40,822 nt of DNA from Sphaerisporangium fuscum (GTDB lineage: Bacteria; Actinomycetota; Actinomycetes; Streptosporangiales; Streptosporangiaceae). Location: contig NZ_JAHDTF010000056.1 of NCBI RefSeq assembly GCF_018531465.1, forward strand, positions 1 to 40,822. Direction: 5' to 3'. Below are positions 31,999-39,523 of the stretch, one piece after another; position 1 is the stretch's first letter; the number at the start of each line of letters is the position of its first letter. Both the position numbers and the translations under genes were made by a program. Under the pieces are notes generated by a model, which was not told the DNA's origin, did no database searches, and saw only the letters and a program-made list of their open reading frames with translations.

Positions 31999-32334
31999 AT
32001 GAGCATTACGGCGCAGGCACTTGACGGCGTTTACGGCCGATCGGCCGCGGGTGTGCGGGCGCGCCTGGAACGCGACGGCATCGGCGGATGGCAGGATCTC
32101 GCCGACGCGGAGACCGACAGCGAGGGCCGGATCAGCGAGTGGCGGGACAAGAAGCTTGAACGCGGTCTATATCGGATCGTTTTCGACAGTGACTACTACT
32201 TCGTCGGTCTGGGCCTGACCGCCGCCTATCCCGAGATAATCGTCACTTTTCGGATGCAGGACGAGACCGACGCCTATCAGATCCAGGTAATGCTCTCCCC
32301 GTACTCCTATTCGACCCATTTCCGGATCTCATGA
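31999..32334 (+). CDS. Transthyretin-like / hydroxyisourate-hydrolase homologue lacking catalytic His
   Basis: 111 residues from ATG 31999; an ATG at 31984 is equally possible since neither has a strong ribosome site. The whole length follows the hydroxyisourate hydrolase (transthyretin) fold: ITAQALDGVYGRSAAGVRARL, GWQDLADAETDSEGRI, GLYRIVFDSDYYF, YPEIIVTFRM and LSPYSYSTHFRIS. Family enzymes use His9, Arg47, His98 and a C-terminal YRGS. Here the His9 position is Gln (TAQALD), the His98 position appears to be Gln (AYQIQVMLSP) and the end reads HFRIS, while the GRI arginine is kept. It is therefore unlikely to hydrolyse hydroxyisourate, and no urate genes are nearby. Position-3 GC is about 77%, lower than its neighbours, hinting at separate origin. 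It precedes the leuA paralogue and may share its pathway. Confidence 0.75.
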   Translation: MSITAQALDGVYGRSAAGVRARLERDGIGGWQDLADAETDSEGRISEWRDKKLERGLYRIVFDSDYYFVGLGLTAAYPEIIVTFRMQDETDAYQIQVMLSPYSYSTHFRIS

Positions 32335-32525
32335 TCCGCAGGACTGGGTACGCCTGTTCTCCGCACGAGCCGGCCCGGACATTCCCTGGCCGGACGCTGT
32401 ATGCGTGTACGGCCCGGATCGATGAGGGCGACGCGCGGAGAACAGGCGGAGTGGGGACGCCCGGTCCGTACCCCGGCCCGCGGGAGGTGTCCCGCCGGCC
32501 GGGCACAGAAGGGAACCGACAGTGA
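32331..32525 (+). CDS. Possible 64-codon linker ORF between transthyretin-like gene and leuA
   Basis: ATG at 32331 overlaps the stop of the transthyretin-like gene (ATGA) and the TGA at 32525 overlaps the leuA start (GTGA), so it would couple the two. Position-3 GC is about 77%, like the gene before it. Against it: the composition is Pro/Gly/Arg-rich with no recognisable fold, and a long inverted repeat occupies the same bases. It may be only untranslated leader. Confidence 0.2.
   Translation: MIRRTGYACSPHEPARTFPGRTLYACTARIDEGDARRTGGVGTPGPYPGPREVSRRPGTEGNRQ
32351..32448 (+). promoter_or_regulatory. 14-bp inverted repeat with 70-base loop in the leuA leader
   Basis: CGCCTGTTCTCCGC (32351-32364) and its exact complement GCGGAGAACAGGCG (32435-32448) lie between the transthyretin-like gene and leuA. 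A 14-base perfect match at this distance is unlikely by chance. It could fold the leuA leader RNA into a long stem or form two half-sites for a looping regulator. No run of Leu codons is present, so classical leucine attenuation is not indicated. Confidence 0.5.
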
Positions 32526-34285
32526 GAACCGCGAACCCCGCGCCGCGGGGCCCCCACACCGCCGCCGGCTCGCCGGCCTCCCGGTACCGCCCGCCCGCGC
32601 CCGTCACCCTCGCCGGCCGGCGCTGGCCCGACAACGCCGTCACGGCGTCGCCGCGCTGGCTGTCCACCGACCTGCGCGACGGCAACCAGTCCCTCGCCCG
32701 GCCGATGAGCCCCGACCGCAAGCTGGAGATGTTCGAGCTGCTGGTGCGCATGGGGTACCGGGAGATCGAGGTCGGCTTCCCGGTCGCCAGCCAGGACGAC
32801 TTCACGTTCGTGCGCACGCTCGTCGAGCGCGACCTGATCCCCGACGACGTGCGCGTCTCCGTTCTCGTCCAGGCCCGCGACGAGCTGATCAGGCGCACGG
32901 TGGAGAGCCTCGAGGGCGCCCCGCGTGCCACGATCCACCTCTACAACGCGACCTCCCCGCTGTTCCGGCGGCTGGTGTTCGGGACGAGCCGGGACGAGTG
33001 CAAGGACCTGGCGGTGCAGGGCGCGCACCTTGTCATGAAATATGCAGACAAACTGCTCGGTGACTGCGATCTCGGTTTCCAGTACTCCCCGGAGCTGTTC
33101 AACGAGACCGAGCTCGACTTCTCGCTGGAGGTCTGCGAGGCGGTGATGGACGTCTGGCAGCCGGAGGCCGGGCGCGAGATCATCCTCAACTTCCCGACCA
33201 CCGTCGAGCGGGCGCTGCCGAACGTCTTCGCCGACCAGATCGAGTGGCTGGACCGCAACCTCTCGCGCCGGGAGCACCTCTGCCTTTCCGTCCACCCCCA
33301 CAACGACCGGGGGACGGGCGTCGCGGCGGCCGAGCTCGCGCTGCTGGCCGGGGCCGAGCGCGTCGAGGGCTGCCTGTTCGGCAACGGGGAGCGGGCCGGC
33401 AACGTCTGCCTGGTCACCCTCGGGCTCAACCTGCTCACCCACGGGGTGGACCCCGGAGTCGACTTCTCCGACCTCGACGCCGTCCGCCGGACCGTCGAGC
33501 GCTGCAACGGCATCGCCGTCCACCCCCGCCACCCCTACGGCGGCGACCTCGTCCACACCGCCTTCTCCGGGTCGCACCAGGACGCGATCAAGAAGGGCTT
33601 CGACGCCCGCGACCGGGCGGGAGCCGAGGCCACCGGCCTCCCCTGGGACGTGCCCTACCTCCCCATCGACCCGCGCGACGTCGGACGCGCCTACGAGGCG
33701 GTGGTGCGCATCACCAGCCAGTCGGGCAAGGGCGGCGTCGCGTACGTCCTGAGCGCGCGGCACGGCATGAACCCGCCGCGCGCGATGCAGGCCGAGTTCG
33801 CCCGCGTGGTGCAGGCGCGGGCGGACGCCGAGGGCGGCGAGATCGCGCCGGAGGAGATCGGCGGCCTGTTCGCCCGGGAGTACTTCGAGTACCCCGCCCT
33901 GCCCGTCCCGCTGGTGTTCGCGGGGCGGCTGGTCACGGCCGAGCTCCACGTCGACGGCGAGCCGTTCGACCTGGGCGAGGCCAGAGCCGCCCTGGTGCGC
34001 GGAGTGGCGGACGCGCTCGCCGACTGGGGGGTGGAGGTGCGGGCCGTCCACCACGCCGCGGGTGCCCCGGCGGCCGCCGGCCGCGAGGCGGACGAGCGCG
34101 TGGTCGTGTACGCCGAGTGCCGCGTGGACGGCGAGACGGCGTGGGGGGCGGGCGCCGGGCCCGACGCGGCGGCGGCCTGCCTGCCGGCCGTGCGCGCCGC
34201 CGTCACCCGCGTGTACCTCGCGACGGCGACGTGCGGCGTGCCCGCGCCCCGCCCGTCCGGCACGCCGGCGATAGCCGCGCGATAA
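32522..34285 (+). CDS. leuA: 2-isopropylmalate synthase paralogue with altered regulatory domain
   Basis: 587 residues, GTG at 32522 with AAGGGA eight bases upstream. TIM-barrel catalytic domain, residues about 45-430: STDLRDGNQ with catalytic Arg52 and metal-ligand Asp53, EVGFPVASQDDF, metal site HPHNDRG, GCLFGNGERAGN and SQSGKGGVAYV. These match LeuA, which condenses acetyl-CoA with 2-oxoisovalerate. After DGNQ it reads SLARPM where housekeeping LeuA usually reads ALIDPM. The C-terminal LeuA dimer/regulatory domain (about 440-575) keeps its strands (VVVYAECRVDG, TAWGAGAGPD) but lacks the GNGP loop typical of leucine-regulated enzymes. I infer a dedicated paralogue, less sensitive to leucine, supplying or lengthening a precursor for a specialised product. 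leuB and leuCD are not in the window. Confidence 0.85.
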   Translation: MRTANPAPRGPHTAAGSPASRYRPPAPVTLAGRRWPDNAVTASPRWLSTDLRDGNQSLARPMSPDRKLEMFELLVRMGYREIEVGFPVASQDDFTFVRTLVERDLIPDDVRVSVLVQARDELIRRTVESLEGAPRATIHLYNATSPLFRRLVFGTSRDECKDLAVQGAHLVMKYADKLLGDCDLGFQYSPELFNETELDFSLEVCEAVMDVWQPEAGREIILNFPTTVERALPNVFADQIEWLDRNLSRREHLCLSVHPHNDRGTGVAAAELALLAGAERVEGCLFGNGERAGNVCLVTLGLNLLTHGVDPGVDFSDLDAVRRTVERCNGIAVHPRHPYGGDLVHTAFSGSHQDAIKKGFDARDRAGAEATGLPWDVPYLPIDPRDVGRAYEAVVRITSQSGKGGVAYVLSARHGMNPPRAMQAEFARVVQARADAEGGEIAPEEIGGLFAREYFEYPALPVPLVFAGRLVTAELHVDGEPFDLGEARAALVRGVADALADWGVEVRAVHHAAGAPAAAGREADERVVVYAECRVDGETAWGAGAGPDAAAACLPAVRAAVTRVYLATATCGVPAPRPSGTPAIAAR

Positions 34286-34295
34286 AGAGCCGAAG

Positions 34296-34365
34296 GTGGC
34301 GCGGATTAGCGTGACGATCGTCAAAGCGGACAAGTCCGGCTAATGGGAAAGGCGCCACGATCGTG
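34296..34365. promoter_or_regulatory. Nested inverted repeats and palindromes after leuA
   Basis: Outer arms GTGGCGC (34296-34302) and GCGCCAC (34352-34358); inner arms ATTAGC (34305-34310) and GCTAAT (34339-34344); inside these a perfect 12-base palindrome TGACGATCGTCA (34312-34323) and a CGGAC-AA-GTCCG hairpin (34327-34338); then CACGATCGTG (34356-34365). The two palindromes share ACGATCGT. This may be a branched terminator for leuA, an operator set for the downstream LAL gene, or both. Confidence 0.5.
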
Positions 34366-34393
34366 CGGCGAGCTCAGCTCAGAAAACGGTGGA

Positions 34394-34416
34394 CGGGACC
34401 CGATTCATCGGGCCCG
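34394..34416 (+). terminator. Hairpin upstream of the LAL gene
   Basis: CGGGACCCGAT pairs with ATCGGGCCCG across a two-base loop with one bulged A (34394-34416). A second weak stem ending in a CTTTT run follows near 34424-34446. Together they could end leuA transcription or attenuate the LAL gene. Confidence 0.45.
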
Positions 34417-34494
34417 TGCCCCTCGGCTGGCTATCGGCCGCTTTTCTGATCCGCGGCGGCATGGGTTTTTCGTCGGGAAAAAGGGAGGCTCGTG

Positions 34495-37284
34495 ATGAGC
34501 CTGATCGATCGGCATGAGGCGTTGGCCTCCTTGGAGGGATTACTAGCCAGCGCGATCATGGGCAAGGGCCGGGTCGCCCTGGTCAGCGGACCCGTCGCGA
34601 CCGGCAAGAGCAGGCTGCTGCACTCCTTCGCCGAGCAGGCCGCCGAGCTCGGCGCCCTGCCCATCTCAGCCACCGGCTCGCTCGCCGAGCGCGACCTGCC
34701 GCTCGGCGTCCTCGGCCAGCTGATCCAGGACGCCCCGCTGGTGATGGAGGAGCGCGACCGCGCCATGGCGCTCCTCAGCGAAGGCGCCCGCACCACCATC
34801 TCGGCCGGCCCCGACGCCGACACCCTGCGGCAGGTCGACGCCCAGATCGTGCACGCCCTGTGCACCGTGCTCCTGGAGCTCTCCGAGCGCTACCCCCTGA
34901 TGATCGTCGTCGACGACGTCCACCACGCCGACCGCGCCTCCCTGCTCTGCCTGGCCTATCTCGCCCGGCGGGTGCGGTTCGCGTCCATCGTCGCGGTGTT
35001 CAGCCACTCCACGCACGCCCGTCACGCCGAGGCGTCGTTCCTGACCGAGCTGGTCAGGCAGCCCCACTGCCGCCGCGTCCAGCTCTCCCCGCTCTCGCAG
35101 GCCGGCGTGATGAGCGTCGTGGCCGCCCAGCTCGGCAACGAGCCCGCCGAGCGGTTCGCCGGCGAGTGGTACTCCTACAGCGGCGGCAACCCGCTGCTCG
35201 TCAGCGGGCTCGTCGAGGACTACCAGACGGCCATGCGGGCGCTGGGCGAGCCGCCGTCCGAGCTCGTCCCCGGCGAGGGGTACGGCCAGGCGGTCCTGTC
35301 CTGCCTGTACCGGGCCGACCCCAAGGTCCTGCGGGTGGCCTGCGGGCTCGGGGTGCTCGGCCGTCCCGACTCGCTCGACCGGCTGCTCGGCGTCACCCCC
35401 GAGCACGTCTCCCGCGAACTGCAGTCCCTCGCAGCGGCCGGGGTCCTCGCCGCGGGCCGCTTCCGTCACGAGGCCGCGCGCGCCGCCGTGCTCGCCGAAC
35501 TGGACGCCGATCAGCGCACCGAACTGCACCGCCGCGCGGCCCTGCTGGCCTACGAGGGCGGCGGCCAGGCCGGCGTCATCGCCGACCACCTCCTGCACGC
35601 CGGCCCCGTCGAGGAGCCGTGGGCCGTCGACGTGCTGGAGGAGGCCGCCAGGCACGCGCTGCGGGAGGGCCGGGTCGAGCCCGCCGTGGAGTACCTCCGC
35701 CTGGCCCGCAGGGTCTGCCCCGACGAGCAGCAGCGAGTGAGGATCACCACCGCGCTCATGCGGGCGGAGTGGCGCATCAACCCCAGCACGCCGGCCGGGC
35801 GCTTCCCCGAGCTGACCGACGCGCTGCACCGCGGGCACCTGCGCGGCGCCGACGCCGTCGTGCTGTCCAAGGCGCTGCTGTGGCACGGCAGGTTCGAGGA
35901 GGCCCAGGAGGTGCTCAAGCACCTCGGCAAGCCCGCCGACAAGCTGGACGCCGACACCGTCACCGAGCTGGTGGTCACCCGCCCGTGGCTGCGCTGCTCG
36001 TACGCGCCGTTCCTCGCCCACCTGCCCCAGGTCACCGCCGAGCAGTCACGCGCCGCCATCCTCACCGTCGCCGCCTACCGGCGCCTGGAGTCGGCGATCA
36101 CTCTGGCCGCCGTGCTGACCCGCGGCCCGCGCGAGGAGATCGTCACGGTCGTCGAGCGGATCCTGCGCACCGCCCGGCTCGACGAGATGTCGATGGACAC
36201 CGTCGAGAGCGCCCTGCTCGCGCTCACCTACGGCGGGCGGCCCGACAAGGCGGCCCCCTGGTGCGACATGTTCATCGACGAGGCCTCCTCCCGGCACGCG
36301 CCGAGCAGGAAGGCCCGGCTGTCGGCCATCCGGGCGGAGATCGCGCTGCGCCAGGGCGACATGCTCGGCGCCGAGTTCCACGGCCGCCTCGCGCTCGACA
36401 CCATCCCGCTGAGCGGCTGGGGGGTCGCCGTCGGCGGACCGCTGTCGAGCCTGGTGATCGCCTCCACCGCGATGGGCAACCACGACGCGGTCAACGAGCT
36501 GCTCGACCAGCCCGTGCCCGAGGCGATGTTCCAGACCCGCTGGGGCCTGCACTACCTGCACGCCAGGGGCCGCTACAGCCTGGCCACCGACCACCCCCAG
36601 CTCGCCCTGCGGGACTTCCAGCGCTGCGGTGAGCTGATGGGACGCTGGGACCTCGACGTGCCGTGGCTGATCCCGTGGCGGACCGAGGCCGCCGAGGCGT
36701 GCCTGCGCCTGGGCAGGCCCGACCAGGCCCGCCGGCTGGTGGAGGACCAGATCAGGCGCTGCGGGAACGGCGCGCCGCGCGTGCACGGCATCGCCATGCG
36801 GCTGCTCGCCGCCATCAGCGAGCCCCGGCACCGTCCCATGCTGCTGCGCCAGGCCGGCGACCTGCTGCAGGCGGGCGGCGACCGGTACGAGCTGGCGCGC
36901 GTGCTGGTCGACCTCACCGAGGCCTTCCACGCGCTCGGCGAGTACCGGCGCGCCGGGATGATCGGCGGGCGGGCCCGCGCGGTCGCCCAGGAGTGCCACG
37001 CCGAACCGCTCGCCCGCACGCTCAGCCGCAACAGCGACACCGCCGCCGCGCCACCCGCCGCGTCCGACACCGCCGACGTCACCGCCGTCCTCAGCGACGC
37101 CGAACGGCGGGTCGCGGTGCTGGCGGCCGCCGGGTACACCAACCGCGAGATCGCCGACAAACTGTACGTCACGGTGAGCACGGTCGAGCAGCACCTGACC
37201 CGCACCTACCGCAAGCTGGACATCACCAGCCGCGCGGAGCTCCCGTCCACGCTGGAACTCGGCAGCTCCACCACGCCGGCCTGA
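34495..37284 (+). CDS. LuxR-family large ATP-binding (LAL) regulator with early TTA codon
   Basis: 929 residues. ATG 34495 is six bases after GGGAGG; a GTG at 34492 is too close. N-terminal AAA ATPase: Walker A GPVATGKS at 32-39, Walker B PLMIVVDDVHHAD, and SGGNPLLVSGLVEDY; a helical TPR-like middle; C-terminal LuxR helix-turn-helix (AERRVAVLAAAGYTNREIAD, then STVEQHLTRTYRKL). LAL proteins of this kind (PikD, PimR/NysR class) activate antibiotic clusters. A TTA codon at 34540-34542 encodes residue 16, so translation depends on bldA tRNA and would halt almost at once without it. Nearest likely targets are leuA and the transthyretin-like gene just upstream. The preceding palindromes (34312-34365) may be its control sites. 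Confidence 0.93.
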   Translation: MSLIDRHEALASLEGLLASAIMGKGRVALVSGPVATGKSRLLHSFAEQAAELGALPISATGSLAERDLPLGVLGQLIQDAPLVMEERDRAMALLSEGARTTISAGPDADTLRQVDAQIVHALCTVLLELSERYPLMIVVDDVHHADRASLLCLAYLARRVRFASIVAVFSHSTHARHAEASFLTELVRQPHCRRVQLSPLSQAGVMSVVAAQLGNEPAERFAGEWYSYSGGNPLLVSGLVEDYQTAMRALGEPPSELVPGEGYGQAVLSCLYRADPKVLRVACGLGVLGRPDSLDRLLGVTPEHVSRELQSLAAAGVLAAGRFRHEAARAAVLAELDADQRTELHRRAALLAYEGGGQAGVIADHLLHAGPVEEPWAVDVLEEAARHALREGRVEPAVEYLRLARRVCPDEQQRVRITTALMRAEWRINPSTPAGRFPELTDALHRGHLRGADAVVLSKALLWHGRFEEAQEVLKHLGKPADKLDADTVTELVVTRPWLRCSYAPFLAHLPQVTAEQSRAAILTVAAYRRLESAITLAAVLTRGPREEIVTVVERILRTARLDEMSMDTVESALLALTYGGRPDKAAPWCDMFIDEASSRHAPSRKARLSAIRAEIALRQGDMLGAEFHGRLALDTIPLSGWGVAVGGPLSSLVIASTAMGNHDAVNELLDQPVPEAMFQTRWGLHYLHARGRYSLATDHPQLALRDFQRCGELMGRWDLDVPWLIPWRTEAAEACLRLGRPDQARRLVEDQIRRCGNGAPRVHGIAMRLLAAISEPRHRPMLLRQAGDLLQAGGDRYELARVLVDLTEAFHALGEYRRAGMIGGRARAVAQECHAEPLARTLSRNSDTAAAPPAASDTADVTAVLSDAERRVAVLAAAGYTNREIADKLYVTVSTVEQHLTRTYRKLDITSRAELPSTLELGSSTTPA
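34540..34542 (+). other. TTA codon at residue 16 of the LAL gene
   Basis: The frame from ATG 34495 reads GAG GGA TTA CTA GCC. TTA is the rarest codon in such genomes and is read by the bldA tRNA, which in Streptomyces appears late in growth. A position this near the start makes an efficient translational switch. Confidence 0.9.
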
Positions 37285-37305
37285 GACCGCCCCGGCGGCC
37301 TCAGG
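37280..37305. terminator. Bidirectional terminator overlapping both stop codons
   Basis: CCTGAG (37280-37285) and CTCAGG (37300-37305) form the base of a hairpin continued by CCGC and GCGG after one mismatch. It spans the stops of the convergent LAL (37284) and XRE (37301) genes, which are 16 bases apart. Confidence 0.65.
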
Positions 37306-38560
37306 CCACCGAGCGCGGCCCCCACGGCGCCCTCGCCATCACAGTGCGGGGGCGGTGACCCGACAGCAGGCCGCTTCGCGTGAGGCGGAGCTCGCGCAGG
37401 GCCCGCGCCGCGCCGGTCTGCCTGGCCAGACCGAGGGCCCGCCGCGCGACCTGCGCCGAACGCTCGCTCTCATGGGCGTCGGCGTAGGCGTGGGCGAGGC
37501 GGGCGAGGTCGTAGGCCGTGGCGCGGCCCCACCGGGCCGCGCCCAGCTCGCGCTCCAGGATCTCGATCGCGTCCTCCAGGTGACCGAGGTCGAGCATGCA
37601 TTCGGCGGCCAGCACGTCGTGCAGGGAGGGGGAGTAGTCGAAGGCGCACCTGCCGCCCTCCTCCGGCTCGGCCCCCGGCGGCTCGGCGGACTCCTCCAGG
37701 CGGCGGTGGCACATGTCCTCCTCGCCGGCCAGCGCGTGGCCCTGCGCCTCCCGCAGCCGGGTGATCGCCTCCAGCCGGGGGGACGGCGCGGCGTGCTCGC
37801 GCACCGGCCGCTCGCGCGCGGCCACCGCGATCTCGACGACCTCCTCCGGGTCGCTGCCCGGCCCGGTGAGGCCCGCCCGGCCGGCGAGGGTGTACGCCAC
37901 CAGCCGCTCCTCCTGCGCCCGCTCCGCCTCCCGCCGGGCCCGGTCCGACCAGCGCAGCGCCTCATCCAGGTCGCCCGACTCGTACTCCATGCGGCTGATG
38001 GCCTCGGCGTCCTCCGAGGAGAGCATGACCAGCGCCCGGCGCACGGCCGGCCGGGCGTCGGCGCGGAAGCTCTGCAGGACCTCGAACACCGGCGACAGGG
38101 CGCGCACCAGGTGCGCCGGCGGACGGTCGGACAGGCCGCAGGCGTCGAGGACGGCGCCGAAGTAGTCAACGGTCCGCTCGTCGGCCCGCGCCGGGTTCTC
38201 GATCGCCCGGCCGGTGCTCTCCTCCTCCTCGGGGGTGAACCGGCCCGGGATCAGCGGCACGCCCGTCACGTGGTGCCACAGCGCCGTGCCGGCCGGCTCG
38301 CCGGTGTCCCCGAACAGCTCCGCCTCACCCGTCTCGAAGACGCGGCACAACAGCTCCGAGCACCGCTCGTCGGGCCGCCGCTCGCCCGCCTCCCACCGGC
38401 GGACCGTCTCGGCCAGATCGGCGCCGGACGGCAGGCGGTCGCGGGTGTCCTCGTCCGCGGCGGCGGTGAGCCTCTCGCCCAGATCCTGCCGGGTCCACAA
38501 CTTGCCCCGCCGCAACGCCCGCAGCCGCGCGGCCCACAGCGGGATCTCTATGTCGATCAT
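37301..38560 (-). CDS. XRE-family regulator with TPR-like C-terminal domain
   Basis: 419 residues from ATG 38560, with AGGAGG upstream at good spacing. The frame continues upstream across the divergent gene but has no support. N-terminal Cro/C1-type helix-turn-helix (residues about 8-80: LRALRRGKLWTRQDLGERL, then TVRRWEAGERRPDERCSELL), followed by a helical, Glu/Ala/Arg-rich region with TPR-like periodicity (about 180-400). This plan is common in actinomycete regulators linked to development or signal peptides. Divergent from the DUF1275 gene and convergent with the LAL gene. Target unknown. Confidence 0.85.
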   Translation of the reverse strand: MIDIEIPLWAARLRALRRGKLWTRQDLGERLTAAADEDTRDRLPSGADLAETVRRWEAGERRPDERCSELLCRVFETGEAELFGDTGEPAGTALWHHVTGVPLIPGRFTPEEEESTGRAIENPARADERTVDYFGAVLDACGLSDRPPAHLVRALSPVFEVLQSFRADARPAVRRALVMLSSEDAEAISRMEYESGDLDEALRWSDRARREAERAQEERLVAYTLAGRAGLTGPGSDPEEVVEIAVAARERPVREHAAPSPRLEAITRLREAQGHALAGEEDMCHRRLEESAEPPGAEPEEGGRCAFDYSPSLHDVLAAECMLDLGHLEDAIEILERELGAARWGRATAYDLARLAHAYADAHESERSAQVARRALGLARQTGAARALRELRLTRSGLLSGHRPRTVMARAPWGPRSVA

Positions 38561-38671
38561 CGCCCCTCCTTCGGGCACGCGGGTGAGCCTCAGGCCTTCC
38601 CGCCCGCCTTTCATCCTTCGCCGCCGCCGGCGTCCTCGATATCCCCCAGATGAATAGGGGAGGAAGAAGTC

Positions 38672-39346
38672 ATGACGCCGCTCTTCCGACGCGCCGGGCG
38701 CGACCCGCTGCCCCCGGCGCTCCTGGTCATGACCGTGCTGAGCGGCGCGATCGACGCGGTCAGCTACCTCGCGCTGGGGCACGTCTTCACCGTGAACATG
38801 ACCGGGAACGTGCTCGTCCTCGGGTTCGCCGCCGCCGGAGCCCCCGGGTTCTCCGCCGTCGCCTCGCTGGTGTCGCTGGGCTGCTTCCTCGCCGGGGCCG
38901 TCCTCGCCGGCCGCGTCCACCTGCGCCTGCGCTCGCGCCGGGCCCGGTTCGTGGTGGCGGCGTCGGGCGAGGGCGCGGCGCTCGGCGTGGCGGCGGTGGT
39001 CGCGGCCGTGGCGGGTCTCGCCACCGCGCCGGAGCGCTACGCGGTGATCGCGCTGCTGGCGGCGGCGATGGGGTCGCGCAACGCCACCGTGCGGCTGCTG
39101 GAGGTGCCGGAGCTGACGACCACCGTGATGACGCGCACCCTGGCGTCCCTGGCCGCCGAGTCGCCCCTGGCCGGGGGAGCGGCCCGGGGAGAGGCCCGCC
39201 GGGCCGTGTCGGTGCTGTGCCTGATACTCGGCGCCTGCCTGGGGGCCCTGCTCCTGGGCCCCGCCGGGGTCCCGTGGGTGCTCCTCCTCGTCGCCGCCTG
39301 CGCCACCCTGACCGCCGTCGCCTACGCCGCCCATCCGGCCGCATAG
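38672..39346 (+). CDS. DUF1275 (YoaK) family membrane protein
   Basis: 224 residues, ATG at 38672 after GGGGAGGAAG. Six to seven membrane segments. The first part shows the family pattern: MTVLSGAIDAVSYLALG, then HVFTVNMTGNVLVLG; later AAMGSRNATVRLLEVPELTT and VMTRTLASLA. The family is widespread and of unknown function; the conserved polar residues inside membrane segments suggest transport. Divergent from the XRE gene with 111 bases between starts, so they may share control. Confidence 0.9.
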   Translation: MTPLFRRAGRDPLPPALLVMTVLSGAIDAVSYLALGHVFTVNMTGNVLVLGFAAAGAPGFSAVASLVSLGCFLAGAVLAGRVHLRLRSRRARFVVAASGEGAALGVAAVVAAVAGLATAPERYAVIALLAAAMGSRNATVRLLEVPELTTTVMTRTLASLAAESPLAGGAARGEARRAVSVLCLILGACLGALLLGPAGVPWVLLLVAACATLTAVAYAAHPAA

Positions 39347-39523
39347 CCCCCTCTACCTGCGATGACGTCACCGGCGACTCGTTCCGTGACGAGGGCGTGA
39401 TCGGTATGTGATCGAATACCCGCCATACCGGGCCCGCCGGGCGGCACGCGAGTCCCTGAAATGTGGAAAGAATGTGTATGTAGACGGTCTGGTCCGCACA
39501 GGGGAGGCGTGGAGGGGTTGGGC

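Noticed and set aside
32401..32525. Leucine attenuation leader peptide before leuA
   Set aside because: Short frames here contain no run of Leu codons, so ribosome-mediated leucine attenuation is not supported.
38787..39371. 194-codon minus-strand frame over the DUF1275 gene
   Set aside because: Arg/Pro-rich shadow of a clear membrane-protein gene.
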